Source: JALNZU01 sp964592175 (GTDB taxonomy: Bacteria > Bacteroidota > Bacteroidia > Bacteroidales > F082). Taken from it: a stretch of DNA of 64,000 nucleotides. The notes beneath the pieces are model-generated. The model ran no database searches, had not been told where the DNA came from, and saw nothing but the letters and a program-made list of their open reading frames with translations. Below are positions 42,008-50,560 of the stretch, piece by piece (within the stretch, counting starts at the first letter, position 1; each line of letters begins with the position of its first letter). The position numbers were made by a program, and so were the translations under genes. The stretch spans positions 1-64,000 of the forward strand of contig CAZQBU010000015.1 in assembly GCA_964592175.1 (NCBI GenBank), written 5' to 3'.

Positions 42008-42541
42008 TTAAGATGTGGCTTTTTTAGTAATAATCTGTTTACGCTCTTCATCCGTATCAATAGAAATGATTTTATTAAGCGCCACCGTATTTGGTATAGT
42101 AATTAAACGATTATCGCTCGTTCGAATATATAGAAAAAACATGCTGAGTTTTTCTACCACTCCCTCAATGGGATAGTCTTTATCAAGGATTTTAATGCAT
42201 CCGCCAATACGAATCGGATGGTTGAAAAACAAGATTAAACTGGAGGTGAGATTTGATAAAATAGACCATTGCGCAAAAAATGCCACTCCAAGAATGGTTA
42301 ATGAGGTTGTGATAAATACCGTGAATTGTTGTGAGCTGACGCCCCATATTGCAGTAAGCAAAACGACTCCCAATACCGTGAGAAAAAAATTGATAATCTT
42401 GGAAATAATTCGTTTGCGCTCCGGAGCTATTTGCAGACTTGTAAAAATTCTGTTTATAAAACCATGGATTATAAGTTTAATCCCCAATAAACCCAGTATT
42501 ACAATGACTGTTTTAAGAATTTGGAGTTGGTAATCTTTCAT
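42008..42541 (-). CDS. Small MscS-family mechanosensitive channel
   Basis: A 177-aa protein with three helices (about 9-28, 47-66, 74-100). TM3 leads into the beta domain (FNHPIRIGGCIKILDKDYPIEGVVEKLSMFFLYIRT, quoted here only to mark its start at about 107). It has the MscS core but lacks the C-terminal alpha/beta domain of E. coli MscS, which is usual for minimal members. Confidence 0.85.
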   Translation of the reverse strand: MKDYQLQILKTVIVILGLLGIKLIIHGFINRIFTSLQIAPERKRIISKIINFFLTVLGVVLLTAIWGVSSQQFTVFITTSLTILGVAFFAQWSILSNLTSSLILFFNHPIRIGGCIKILDKDYPIEGVVEKLSMFFLYIRTSDNRLITIPNTVALNKIISIDTDEERKQIITKKATS

Positions 42542-42580
42542 AGCAATATATTATTTCTGTTTGACGAAGTCCTATTGACC

Positions 42581-42733
42581 TTATTTCAATTCGTTAATTG
42601 ATAGTAACTGGCTGAAAACAAGCTTAATCTCATCTTGCATATCTTCTTGGTGCGTAGCGGCAATTATAGTGCATTTTTCTTTTCCGAATCCCAAATATTT
42701 GGGACAATTTGGAGTGGTTTGCCCGGCTTGCAT
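42581..42733 (-). CDS. Possible 50-aa protein or C-terminal gene fragment
   Basis: Between mscS and fic. From ATG at 42733 the frame reads MQAGQTTPNCPKYLGFGKEK and ends SQLLSINELK. The frame stays open upstream for about 18 more codons without an ATG, up to two stops. Its composition looks protein-like (CPKY, charged helix at the end), so it may be a decayed gene or a small protein with a rare start codon. I recognise no family. Confidence 0.3.
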   Translation of the reverse strand: MQAGQTTPNCPKYLGFGKEKCTIIAATHQEDMQDEIKLVFSQLLSINELK

Positions 42734-42800
42734 TGTGCGTTTTCGCTTTATTTCAAGCAATTTGGAATCCTCGCAGGAAAACGCTTATCACAGCCTGTGA

Positions 42801-43907
42801 TTATTCTTTTTTAAAGTTTTTCAACTCATAATTTGTACTTCGACCGCCTCCTTTCGCTTCTTGTAAAATATCTTTTTCTATTAAATCTTTGATATCACGT
42901 AATGCGGTATCTGTCGAAACTTTGGTAATTTTAGCCCACTTGCTTGTCTGTAATTTGCCATCAAATCCATCAAATAGCATATTTAAAACAGTCCTTTGTC
43001 TTTCGTTGATTGACGTGAATTCGTGTAGTTTCCAAAATTCAGCTTTAAGCAAAATTCGTTGTGTTGTATGTTCGGTGGCAAGCATGGCGTTTTTAAGGCA
43101 ATGCAAAAACCAATCGAGCCATTCAGTAATATCAGCTGTGCTGTGTTGTACTTTTTGTAACACTTTGTAATAGCGTTTTCGTTCTATTAAAATTTGGCTT
43201 GACATACTGTAAAAACGTTCGCTACTACTTTCTGCACGTGCAAGTAACATATCAGTTATGGCTCTGGCTATACGTCCGTTCCCGTCATCAAATGGATGAA
43301 TAATTATAAACCAAAAGTGGGCAATAGCTGCTTTCAGTACAGGGTCGAGTTGCTCAGCATTATTAAACCAATCTATGAACTTATCCATTTCAGCTTTAAC
43401 CAATTTTGGTGATACAGCTTCGTAATGGACTTTTTCTTTGCCCATTGCACCCGAAACTACTTGCATCTCGCCTGTGCGGTATTTACCCGTTGCTATTTTA
43501 TAAAGTCCGCTGTACCCTGTGGGAAAAAGTGCTGCGTGCCATCCAAATAAGCGTTTTTCGGATAATGGCAAAGAGTAACGCTGTGTAGCATCAAGCATCA
43601 TTTCTACTATACCTTCAATATGGCGATTACTTGGTACAAGACCTGCTCTGTTGATACCTAAACGTCTAGCTATGGAAGAGCGTACTTGTTCATAATCAAG
43701 CAACTCACCTTCTATTTCTGAAGATTTTACTACGTCTGAAGTTAATGCCGTAAGTGTTGCTTCTTCTTTGGCATAAAAGCCTAAAGCGTTCATTTGTCCA
43801 ATGATTTTACCTTGCATTAGGCGTACTTCACCAAACACAGCATTTATAGCTTTATCCTGCCAAATGAAATCTGTCCAGTTTTTATGTTCGTATATGTATT
43901 TTGCCAT
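42801..43907 (-). CDS. Fic-domain AMP-transferase-like protein
   Basis: A 368-aa class II Fic protein. The core motif is intact: HPFDDGNGR with catalytic H204. The N-terminal self-inhibition motif [ST]xxxE[GN] is present as SSEIEG (S62, E66, G67), so activity is probably kept in check. The C-terminal ~80 residues form a winged-helix-like domain (TSKWAKITKVSTDTALRDI, about 317-335). Fic enzymes AMPylate target proteins; no target can be named. It sits in a small accessory patch. Confidence 0.9.
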   Translation of the reverse strand: MAKYIYEHKNWTDFIWQDKAINAVFGEVRLMQGKIIGQMNALGFYAKEEATLTALTSDVVKSSEIEGELLDYEQVRSSIARRLGINRAGLVPSNRHIEGIVEMMLDATQRYSLPLSEKRLFGWHAALFPTGYSGLYKIATGKYRTGEMQVVSGAMGKEKVHYEAVSPKLVKAEMDKFIDWFNNAEQLDPVLKAAIAHFWFIIIHPFDDGNGRIARAITDMLLARAESSSERFYSMSSQILIERKRYYKVLQKVQHSTADITEWLDWFLHCLKNAMLATEHTTQRILLKAEFWKLHEFTSINERQRTVLNMLFDGFDGKLQTSKWAKITKVSTDTALRDIKDLIEKDILQEAKGGGRSTNYELKNFKKE

Positions 43908-44262
43908 TGCTGGAAATTAAATATGCGTCAAATATACGGATTATTTGCCGCAAATATGCGGTGATTGTTTTATTTTTTCACCGCACAAAGAAAAAACGGC
44001 TTGAGTACTATTACTTTTATTAGATAGTTCAGTTTTTACAGAATGGGCAGCCCTATTTTATGCTTTAATTTTAAACACTTTCTATGATTTCAATTTCTTC
44101 TTCAGTCAATCCGTAAAGCTCATAAACCATTTGATCAATTTCGAATTCTAAATAAGAGGTGTTTTCTAATAATTCTATCCATTAGCATAATCATACAGTT
44201 ATGTATTACAAAAACGGGGGTTATTATGATGTATTCATTGGTTTGTGAGTTAAAACCCCACA
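43908..44262. other. Intergenic region upstream of fic
   Basis: 355 bp. It holds the methylase remnant listed next and an AT-rich remainder without a supported gene, consistent with an accessory locus that has lost genes. Confidence 0.5.
44071..44181 (-). pseudogene. C-terminal remnant of a DNA methylase / type IIG restriction enzyme
   Basis: Thirty-six codons with no start, preceded directly by an in-frame TAA. The reading ends DQMVYELYGLTEEEIEIIE and two more residues, the characteristic C-terminus of Eco57I/PglX-type adenine methylases with their IDxxVYELYGLTxEE helix. The body of the gene is gone. Confidence 0.7.
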
Positions 44263-44952
44263 TCAATTCACTGCGCAGGCAGCTGTTGCTACGCTCAGTT
44301 TGATATTAGGTACCTGCATCAGCACTTCGGCACAAGCTGCGATGGTACTGCCGGTGGTTATCACATCGTCGACAAGCAGTATGTGTTTGCCTTCAAACTG
44401 TTTGGCTTGCTTTACTTCAAAAATATTCTTCACATTTTCCCAGCGTTCGTCACGTGTTTTACGGGTTTGGCTTGAAGAAGCAATCACCCTCAGCAGATTA
44501 TCCGATACCACAGGAATTTGAAGCACCTCCGCCATTCCCTGAGCTAAAATATCACTTTGATTATAACCTCGAGAGCGAAGTTTTTTAGGGTGTAAAGGAA
44601 CCGGGACCAAAAAATGAACACCATCCGATAAGCCTGCCTTTTGGATGTCGACGGCTAACTGACGACCTAAAAACAAACCTGCTTCCCTATTCGATTTATA
44701 CTTCAATTCATGTATTAATGCCTGAATACGCCCGCCTTTGGCAAAAAAGTATGAAGAACTGACAAACTGAAAGGGTATTCTACCCCAAAAAATACGGGCA
44801 ACAGGATTATCAGCAATGCTTTCATAAGCTGTTTTTGACATCATAAAATTGCATGTCAAACATATGACATCTTCATCCTTATTAAGCAATGAACCACAAG
44901 CCGGACAAACCTTGGGATAAAAAAGTCCGATGAGGTTTTGTAGAAGTTCCAC
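44263..44952 (-). CDS. ComF family phosphoribosyltransferase-like protein
   Basis: A 229-aa protein. N-terminal zinc-ribbon CPACG (about 16-20) with a second pair ICLTC (about 31-35); phosphoribosyltransferase domain with PRPP loop ILLVDDVITTGST (about 192-204) and VPVPLHPKKLRSRGYNQS (about 115-132). ComF takes part in DNA uptake for natural competence; in Bacteroidota its role is mostly inferred. Confidence 0.9.
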   Translation of the reverse strand: MELLQNLIGLFYPKVCPACGSLLNKDEDVICLTCNFMMSKTAYESIADNPVARIFWGRIPFQFVSSSYFFAKGGRIQALIHELKYKSNREAGLFLGRQLAVDIQKAGLSDGVHFLVPVPLHPKKLRSRGYNQSDILAQGMAEVLQIPVVSDNLLRVIASSSQTRKTRDERWENVKNIFEVKQAKQFEGKHILLVDDVITTGSTIAACAEVLMQVPNIKLSVATAACAVN

Positions 44953-45027
44953 AAAAGCAAGTGTTTGTTATTTTTTCACAAATTAATGAGTAATCAATTT
45001 AAAAGTCAAGTGTTTTAAACAAAATAC

Positions 45028-45035
45028 TATATTTG
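45028..45035 (+). promoter_or_regulatory. -7 element of the secreted nuclease gene
   Basis: TATATTTG, 23 bases before the ATG at 45059. Confidence 0.5.
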
Positions 45036-45058
45036 TTTCTGACTTTTACTGATTTAAG

Positions 45059-46339
45059 ATGCGATTTATCGGAATAACTATACTGCTTTTGCTTGGGCTG
45101 TCACTTTTCAGCCAAGATACACTTACAGTCATGCAATATAATTTATTGTATTATGGTGAAATTACCAGCTTTTGTAACAACAGCAACAATAGTTTGGAAA
45201 TGAAAGACCCTCATTTACAACTCATATTAGATGAAGTGCAACCCGATATATTTACAGTCAATGAATTATCAAAAAATCATGTGATTCATGACCACTTATT
45301 GGGCAAAGTACAAGAAGTAATGCCATCCAAGCAATTTCAACGCGCTGCTTCAAGCAATTTGAGTAATTCCAATATCGTCAATATGCTATATTATAATTCT
45401 AACAAGCTGAAACTCAAGGCGCAATACACGGCACAAACTTATATTCGTGATATTGATGTGTATGAATTATACTATAAATCAGACGATTTAGCCGATGGTG
45501 ATACCGCATTTTTGGTGTGTGTGGTGGGGCATTTGAAAGCCGGAAACAGCAGTAGTGAGGAAAACACCCGTAAGATAATGGTTGAAAACACATTGCGTTT
45601 TTTAGAAACTCGATATGCGCATACGAATGTGCTGTTTATGGGAGATTTTAACTTCTATACCGGTCTGGGAGTCGGTTTTCAGTTATTATTAAATTATGAA
45701 AATCCGCAAATGCGCTTTTTTGATCCAATCGGACAAATAGGTAATTGGCATAATAATCCTTTTTATTCCGCTATACACACCCAAGCCACTCATACGTCTT
45801 CAGGAGGATGTAAAGTTGGCGGAGGCATGGACGACCGTTTTGATTTTATCATGATTTCGGATGAAATTCGTTTCGGAACGAAATCAATGCGTTATATTAT
45901 GGATAGCTATAAGGCATTTGGGCAGGACGGACAACGATACAAAAGCACTATTAACGGCTCACCGCAAAATGAAGTTGTTTCCCAACAAATTGCGGATGCA
46001 TTATATATGGTATCTGACCACCTGCCGGTTACCATGAAAATTTATGTGGATAAATATCTAGGTGAACAAGAACGTTTTGTACAAGGTTTTTATGCTTCGG
46101 TATTTCCAAATCCGATAAAAGACCATGCACAGCTTGAATGTTCAATACCCAAAACAGGAATGATGAATTTGAAGTTTTATGATATTGCCGGAAATTTGGT
46201 TTCGGCTCAAGAACACTATGTTGATATGGGGCAACAGCTGATTCAGCTTGAAACCCAAGCTCTTAAATCCGGATTTTATCTACTACAACTAAGTATTGAT
46301 AATACAATTCGTCAAACAGTAAAACTCATTAAGCTATAA
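45059..46339 (+). CDS. T9SS-secreted endonuclease/exonuclease/phosphatase-family protein
   Basis: A 426-aa secreted protein: signal peptide (1-18), DNase I-like domain (about 22-330) with VNELSKN (catalytic Glu, about 69), MGDFNFYT (about 195) and VSDHLPVT (about 319), then a T9SS type A domain (about 345-426, VFPNPIKD to the end). Likely an extracellular nuclease for nutrient recovery, though phosphatase activity is possible. Confidence 0.85.
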   Translation: MRFIGITILLLLGLSLFSQDTLTVMQYNLLYYGEITSFCNNSNNSLEMKDPHLQLILDEVQPDIFTVNELSKNHVIHDHLLGKVQEVMPSKQFQRAASSNLSNSNIVNMLYYNSNKLKLKAQYTAQTYIRDIDVYELYYKSDDLADGDTAFLVCVVGHLKAGNSSSEENTRKIMVENTLRFLETRYAHTNVLFMGDFNFYTGLGVGFQLLLNYENPQMRFFDPIGQIGNWHNNPFYSAIHTQATHTSSGGCKVGGGMDDRFDFIMISDEIRFGTKSMRYIMDSYKAFGQDGQRYKSTINGSPQNEVVSQQIADALYMVSDHLPVTMKIYVDKYLGEQERFVQGFYASVFPNPIKDHAQLECSIPKTGMMNLKFYDIAGNLVSAQEHYVDMGQQLIQLETQALKSGFYLLQLSIDNTIRQTVKLIKL

Positions 46340-46343
46340 ACTG

Positions 46344-47285
46344 CTATTTCCAATGTACCAATTCACCCCTTGATGCATCCAACATGGAAGGATGTATTGC
46401 TGCTTTTATTTCTTCTTTCAATAAATTCAATAGGTTCTGTTTTAAATAATTTCGAGAATAGCATAAACTCACTTCTCGCAGAGGCTTAATACCTTCAAAA
46501 CGCACTACATTATCCAATTCATCGCCGCTTAAATCATCTACAGCCAATTCAGGAATTACCGTAAACCCACCTTCGCGTCGAATAATACGCATTAAGGTTT
46601 CCAAGGAGCCGCCATCCAGCTGAAAAGGCAATTCCTGACGACTGTCGGGCTGTATATCACATAAGTTAACTACCTGGCTTCGAAAACAGTGCCCATCATT
46701 CAATAGCCAAATATCGGGGAGTTGTAAATCCGGTATTTTAATGGTGTTTTTTCGCAACACAGGATGTGATTCATGGGCATAAACAAGCATTTCCTCATAA
46801 AATAAGGGGCTTTCAATAATTGCTGCATCTTCGTAAGGTGTCACGAAAACCCCCGCATCAAGTAAGCCGCTTTTTAACTTTTCAACAATTTGCTCCGTTA
46901 CAAGTTCTTCGATAAATAAATCAACTTTTGGGTATTTCTTTTTCAAGTTTCCGGCAAATAATGGCAACAAATATGGTCCCAATGTGGGTATAATTCCTAA
47001 ATTTAACTGACCTGCCACTTCTCCCCGTGCATGACTGACAATATCTTTAATACGTCCTGCCTCAGCTAAAACTTTACGCGCTTGGGAAATAATTTCCACT
47101 CCAAGCTCAGTAGGTAAAACAGGTTGTTTGCTTCGGTCAAATATTTTTATGCCCAAATCTTCTTCCAATTTCTTCAACTGCATACTCAGAGTGGGTTGAG
47201 TTACAAAACAATGTGCTGCAGCCTTACCGAAGCTTCGATAAGTATCAATCGCGACTATATATTCCAGCTGTATTAAGGTTAACAT
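46344..47285 (-). CDS. oxyR: Hydrogen peroxide sensor OxyR
   Basis: LysR-type regulator, 313 aa. The N-terminal HTH (about 1-60) is standard. The redox pair is in place: C200 in NDGHCFRSQ and C209 in VVNLC, matching C199/C208 of E. coli OxyR within one residue. Peroxide forms a disulfide and turns it into an activator. It is divergent from a peroxiredoxin and dps, its expected targets. Confidence 0.93.
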   Translation of the reverse strand: MLTLIQLEYIVAIDTYRSFGKAAAHCFVTQPTLSMQLKKLEEDLGIKIFDRSKQPVLPTELGVEIISQARKVLAEAGRIKDIVSHARGEVAGQLNLGIIPTLGPYLLPLFAGNLKKKYPKVDLFIEELVTEQIVEKLKSGLLDAGVFVTPYEDAAIIESPLFYEEMLVYAHESHPVLRKNTIKIPDLQLPDIWLLNDGHCFRSQVVNLCDIQPDSRQELPFQLDGGSLETLMRIIRREGGFTVIPELAVDDLSGDELDNVVRFEGIKPLREVSLCYSRNYLKQNLLNLLKEEIKAAIHPSMLDASRGELVHWK

Positions 47286-47327
47286 CGTAGTTATAGATAA
47301 AATTTATGGTACTTTAAGAATTATTGA

Positions 47328-47358
47328 TTTGACAAATATAATATCTAATGTATCTTTG
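47328..47358 (+). promoter_or_regulatory. Promoter of the peroxiredoxin gene
   Basis: TTTG (47328-47331), 19-bp spacer, TATCTTTG (47351-47358). The AT-rich stretch 47286-47327 between oxyR and this promoter is the expected OxyR-binding place; I see ATAG-x-rich half-sites but no clear full consensus. Confidence 0.7.
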
Positions 47359-47403
47359 CAAAACAGATTAACTAATATTTAACGATTTAAACCTTTCAAA
47401 AAT

Positions 47404-48048
47404 ATGGAACAAGAAATGAATGTAATGCCCAGAATCGGAGATATGGCTCCTGATTTTTCGGCGATGACCACTCAAGGACAACTCCAGTTTTCAGAATTTA
47501 TCAAAGGAAGCTGGACAATTTTATTCTCACATCCGGCAGACTTTACTCCGGTTTGTACAACCGAAATGACCGGTTTTGCAGAACTGGAAGATGATTTTGC
47601 CAAGATGGACACCAAATTAATCGGACTCAGCATCGACAGCATCCACTCACATATTGCTTGGGTAGCCAATGTAAAGGAAAAAATGGGTATTTTAATGAAA
47701 TTCCCCATTATTGCCGACATTGATATGAAAGTATCCAAGTTGTATGGTATGTTGCAACCGGGTGAAAGTGAAACAGCAGCTGTACGCGCCGTATTCTTCA
47801 TCGATCCCAACGGTAAAATCCGTTTGATTATGTACTATCCGCTAAATGTTGGTCGTAATATGGATGAGATTATTCGTGCACTCCAAGCATTACAAGCAGC
47901 TGATAAACATAAAGTTGCTTTACCGCTGAACTGGAGACCGGGAGACAAAGCAATTGTACCCCCACCAACAACAGTTCCTGCAATGGAAGAGCGTATCAAA
48001 TCCGATTACGAAATGGTTGATTTCTATCTGGCAAAGAAGAATATCTAA
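47404..48048 (+). CDS. Peroxiredoxin, Prx6 (1-Cys) type
   Basis: A 214-aa thiol peroxidase. The peroxidatic Cys is C51 in HPADFTPVCTTEM, the Prx6 signature; no resolving Cys is found at the C-terminus. The long C-terminal domain (about 165-214, with LNWRPGDKAIVPP) is also Prx6-like. Reduces H2O2 and organic peroxides. Followed by a terminator and dps. Confidence 0.93.
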   Translation: MEQEMNVMPRIGDMAPDFSAMTTQGQLQFSEFIKGSWTILFSHPADFTPVCTTEMTGFAELEDDFAKMDTKLIGLSIDSIHSHIAWVANVKEKMGILMKFPIIADIDMKVSKLYGMLQPGESETAAVRAVFFIDPNGKIRLIMYYPLNVGRNMDEIIRALQALQAADKHKVALPLNWRPGDKAIVPPPTTVPAMEERIKSDYEMVDFYLAKKNI

Positions 48049-48066
48049 TTTCGGATTAAAAAATTT

Positions 48067-48096
48067 AAAGGCAGTTGTTCTTTGCAACTGCTTTTT
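48067..48096 (+). terminator. Terminator between peroxiredoxin and dps
   Basis: AAAGGCAGTTG / CAACTGCTTTTTT stem with a 7-base loop. Confidence 0.85.
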
Positions 48097-48121
48097 TAAA
48101 AACATTTTAAATTTGTAAATC

Positions 48122-48595
48122 ATGTCAAAAAATTCAGTTGGTTTAGACAAAGCCAAATCACAAAAAACTATTGAAAAATTAAACGAACTATTAGCAAACT
48201 TCTCAGTTTTTTATATGAATCTGCGCGGATTTCATTGGAATATTAAAGGCGAAGGCTTTTTTGTTCTGCATGAAAAATTCGAAGATATTTATGATGAGTT
48301 AGCCGATCAGATTGATGAAATTGCTGAGCGTGTACTTATGTTGGATGAGTTTCCCACTCATGCATATAGCGATTATTTGAAAGTAAGCACAATCAAAGAA
48401 GTAAAGGATGTAACCAAAGCCCGCCCTGCCATAGAGCATTTGGTAGAAGGATTACAAACTTTAATTGCTTTTGAACGTGAAATTATTGAGATTGCCGGTG
48501 ATGCCGATGATGAAGGCACAGTGGCACTGATGAGCGATTATATTGGTTCACAAGAAAAAACCTTGTGGATGTACAATTCTTGGCTTGGAAAATAA
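48122..48595 (+). CDS. dps: DNA-binding ferritin-like protein Dps
   Basis: A 157-aa mini-ferritin. The ferroxidase ligands are visible: GFHWNIKG (His), HEKFEDIYDELADQIDEIAERV (Asp/Glu ligands of the neighbouring subunit). It stores iron oxidised by H2O2 and shields DNA. Its place after oxyR and the peroxiredoxin gene supports peroxide control, although a terminator separates it from the latter. Confidence 0.94.
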   Translation: MSKNSVGLDKAKSQKTIEKLNELLANFSVFYMNLRGFHWNIKGEGFFVLHEKFEDIYDELADQIDEIAERVLMLDEFPTHAYSDYLKVSTIKEVKDVTKARPAIEHLVEGLQTLIAFEREIIEIAGDADDEGTVALMSDYIGSQEKTLWMYNSWLGK

Positions 48596-48612
48596 ATTAA
48601 AGCTATAAAAGC

Positions 48613-48650
48613 AAAAAATCCGTTTTGTGAATTGCAAAACGGATTTTTTT
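48613..48650. terminator. Strong bidirectional terminator after dps
   Basis: 15-bp stem AAAAAATCCGTTTTG / CAAAACGGATTTTTT, 7-base loop. It separates dps from the convergent NAT gene. Confidence 0.9.
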
Positions 48651-48668
48651 ATGCTGTAATCAGCCAAA

Positions 48669-49493
48669 TCAATCATTTGCTGGCCTCATCAAAAGCTCTT
48701 TCAGTTTGATGTCCAATCCCGGAAGTCCAATCAAATTTATCCCAAAAACATCGGTCAATATATTCCGCATTTCATTTAGATTTATTAGCACACGCTTTTC
48801 TGTTTCACTACCCGGGATATAAGTGTATAATATATTGTTAACCAATGTATAACGTCGGTCATCCGCTTTAATGGAAACCAGTAAGTCCGTACGGAAATGC
48901 ACGCTCGGATGTGTGGAAGTATACCAATTTCCGACTTCAAAATCTTCATGCTGTTGCTCCACCAAATCAAAACAATATAAGCTGCGCCATTTTCCATTGA
49001 AGTCGTCCTGCAATATATAACCGCATTTTTCATCAGTTAAAAAGCGATAGTTTCCTGCAGGTGTTTTCTGTTCTATATCTGCCTCCAATAGAAGCGGTAC
49101 ACAAGCTGCATCGCTGCCAAAGCCCACATCTGAAATATAAAAGCGCTCATCAATTTCAATTAAAACAAGCATATGAGTACGGCGCAAAAAGCCTTTTTGT
49201 TTTTCATTCACCCTTCCCATTAAACCTCGTGCCTTATATCCTAACGCTTTCAATACTGCCAGAAACAATACATTTTGTTCATAACAATATCCTCCCCGCT
49301 TTTCTATTAGCATTTTATTGTAAAGTGTATCGATATCCAATAAAACCGGCAAATCGAGCAAGGGATTCAGATTCTCGAATGGAATACTTCGAGCATGTTG
49401 CTCTTGAATTAATGCAAGGGTTTGCAAATTAATTTTCGCAGGAAATTCGATTTTTATGCGATTAAAATAGTGTTGAAGTTGTATGGAATTCAT
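48669..49493 (-). CDS. nat: Arylamine N-acetyltransferase
   Basis: A 274-aa protein transferring acetyl from acetyl-CoA to arylamines or related amines. The triad is Cys-His-Asp: RGGYCYEQN (about 66-74), RRTHMLVL (about 106) and ISDVGFG (about 120-126). Length and order match the family. Physiological substrate unknown; cofactor can also be malonyl- or propionyl-CoA in some bacteria. Confidence 0.9.
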   Translation of the reverse strand: MNSIQLQHYFNRIKIEFPAKINLQTLALIQEQHARSIPFENLNPLLDLPVLLDIDTLYNKMLIEKRGGYCYEQNVLFLAVLKALGYKARGLMGRVNEKQKGFLRRTHMLVLIEIDERFYISDVGFGSDAACVPLLLEADIEQKTPAGNYRFLTDEKCGYILQDDFNGKWRSLYCFDLVEQQHEDFEVGNWYTSTHPSVHFRTDLLVSIKADDRRYTLVNNILYTYIPGSETEKRVLINLNEMRNILTDVFGINLIGLPGLDIKLKELLMRPAND

Positions 49494-49546
49494 TTGTGTT
49501 TTATTTTAAATGGCGTATAAATAAATTGCCGCTTTGACTTTAATAA

Positions 49547-50488
49547 CTAGCCTTTAAAAACATATTCATTATGCCAGTTTATATAGTTGGAATCAGGGTA
49601 ATCTTGAATCCTTGAAGGGAGAATAAGCAAATCATTACCATGATATTTATAATATTCTCGACCATTTTCGAATTCTTCTTTAATCCTAGTGCTCACTTCA
49701 ATTTTTAAGTCATTTGTTATTGTGAGATAACCCGCATCAAATAGCTTGTGCATATCTGATCGTAATAATAGTCCATTCGATATAAAATGAGGTCCGGATT
49801 GAGCATAAGGTTTTATATGTGCTGCCTCCAATACAGGTAAAGTTCTTTCTCCAGTTATTGAACACTTCCTAGAATATGCATCTGTTATCAACACGCGAAA
49901 TGCCCCTTGCCCTAATCTGACTTTCTGTAAAACTGATAATCCATAATGTGGTGTGGGTGGTTCCAAAATCAATTGACTTTTACCTTCATCAGCCGGATTA
50001 TCATCTATATATTTAGACAATAGTAATTCAACTCTTGTCCAAATAGATGCCCCGGTGCCCGAATTCATATCATAAGATTTACCCTGTACAATACTTCGGT
50101 TCCAGTCTTTTGGAGTCTCTATCCAATCTTCTTCTTTAAAGAATATCGGATGAGTCAGAACAATGCATCCTATTGTTGGGTTGGAGTTATTTCTATCCTT
50201 ACGATAATTGGAAATAATTCGACTAAATTCCTGAATTGAATCACAGCCATTTCTGTTGCCAAATGTATCCCAAGCAACATTTAATGGTAAAAAAGTATGA
50301 CTTGAAAAAAAGCCAACTCCTCCAATTGCATTAATTGGGCTTTTTAGTTTAAACAAAAATGGAGCTCCTCTCTCGAGAATTTTAAAGCTGGTTTTTCCAC
50401 CTGGCTGCCAAAAGTTTACATCTTCGGGATTTATTTTACTAAGGTATCTAAACCAAGAATTATCAGTAACTCCTAAAAACAACTTCAT
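49547..50488 (-). CDS. HNH endonuclease with N-terminal putative base-reader domain
   Basis: A 313-aa protein. The C-terminal HNH nuclease (about 200-285) reads CSITGERTLPVLEAAHIKPY, then NGLLLRSDMHKLFD with the His/Asn/His order intact. The N-terminal ~150 residues (PFLFKLKSPINAIGGVGFF, then AWDTFGNRNG) look like an EVE/PUA-type fold, known elsewhere to read modified bases. This pairing suggests a modification-dependent restriction enzyme. Domain identity at the N-terminus is inferred from pattern only. Confidence 0.8.
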   Translation of the reverse strand: MKLFLGVTDNSWFRYLSKINPEDVNFWQPGGKTSFKILERGAPFLFKLKSPINAIGGVGFFSSHTFLPLNVAWDTFGNRNGCDSIQEFSRIISNYRKDRNNSNPTIGCIVLTHPIFFKEEDWIETPKDWNRSIVQGKSYDMNSGTGASIWTRVELLLSKYIDDNPADEGKSQLILEPPTPHYGLSVLQKVRLGQGAFRVLITDAYSRKCSITGERTLPVLEAAHIKPYAQSGPHFISNGLLLRSDMHKLFDAGYLTITNDLKIEVSTRIKEEFENGREYYKYHGNDLLILPSRIQDYPDSNYINWHNEYVFKG

Positions 50489-50560
50489 GACATAATAAGT
50501 TAATTGTCAATTGGTTAAAAAATATATAATTATTATCAAGTGTATCACTTCTTCAAAAAC

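Noticed and set aside
47472..47810. Minus-strand 112-codon frame opposite the peroxiredoxin
   Set aside because: Shadow frame; the peroxiredoxin is unmistakable.
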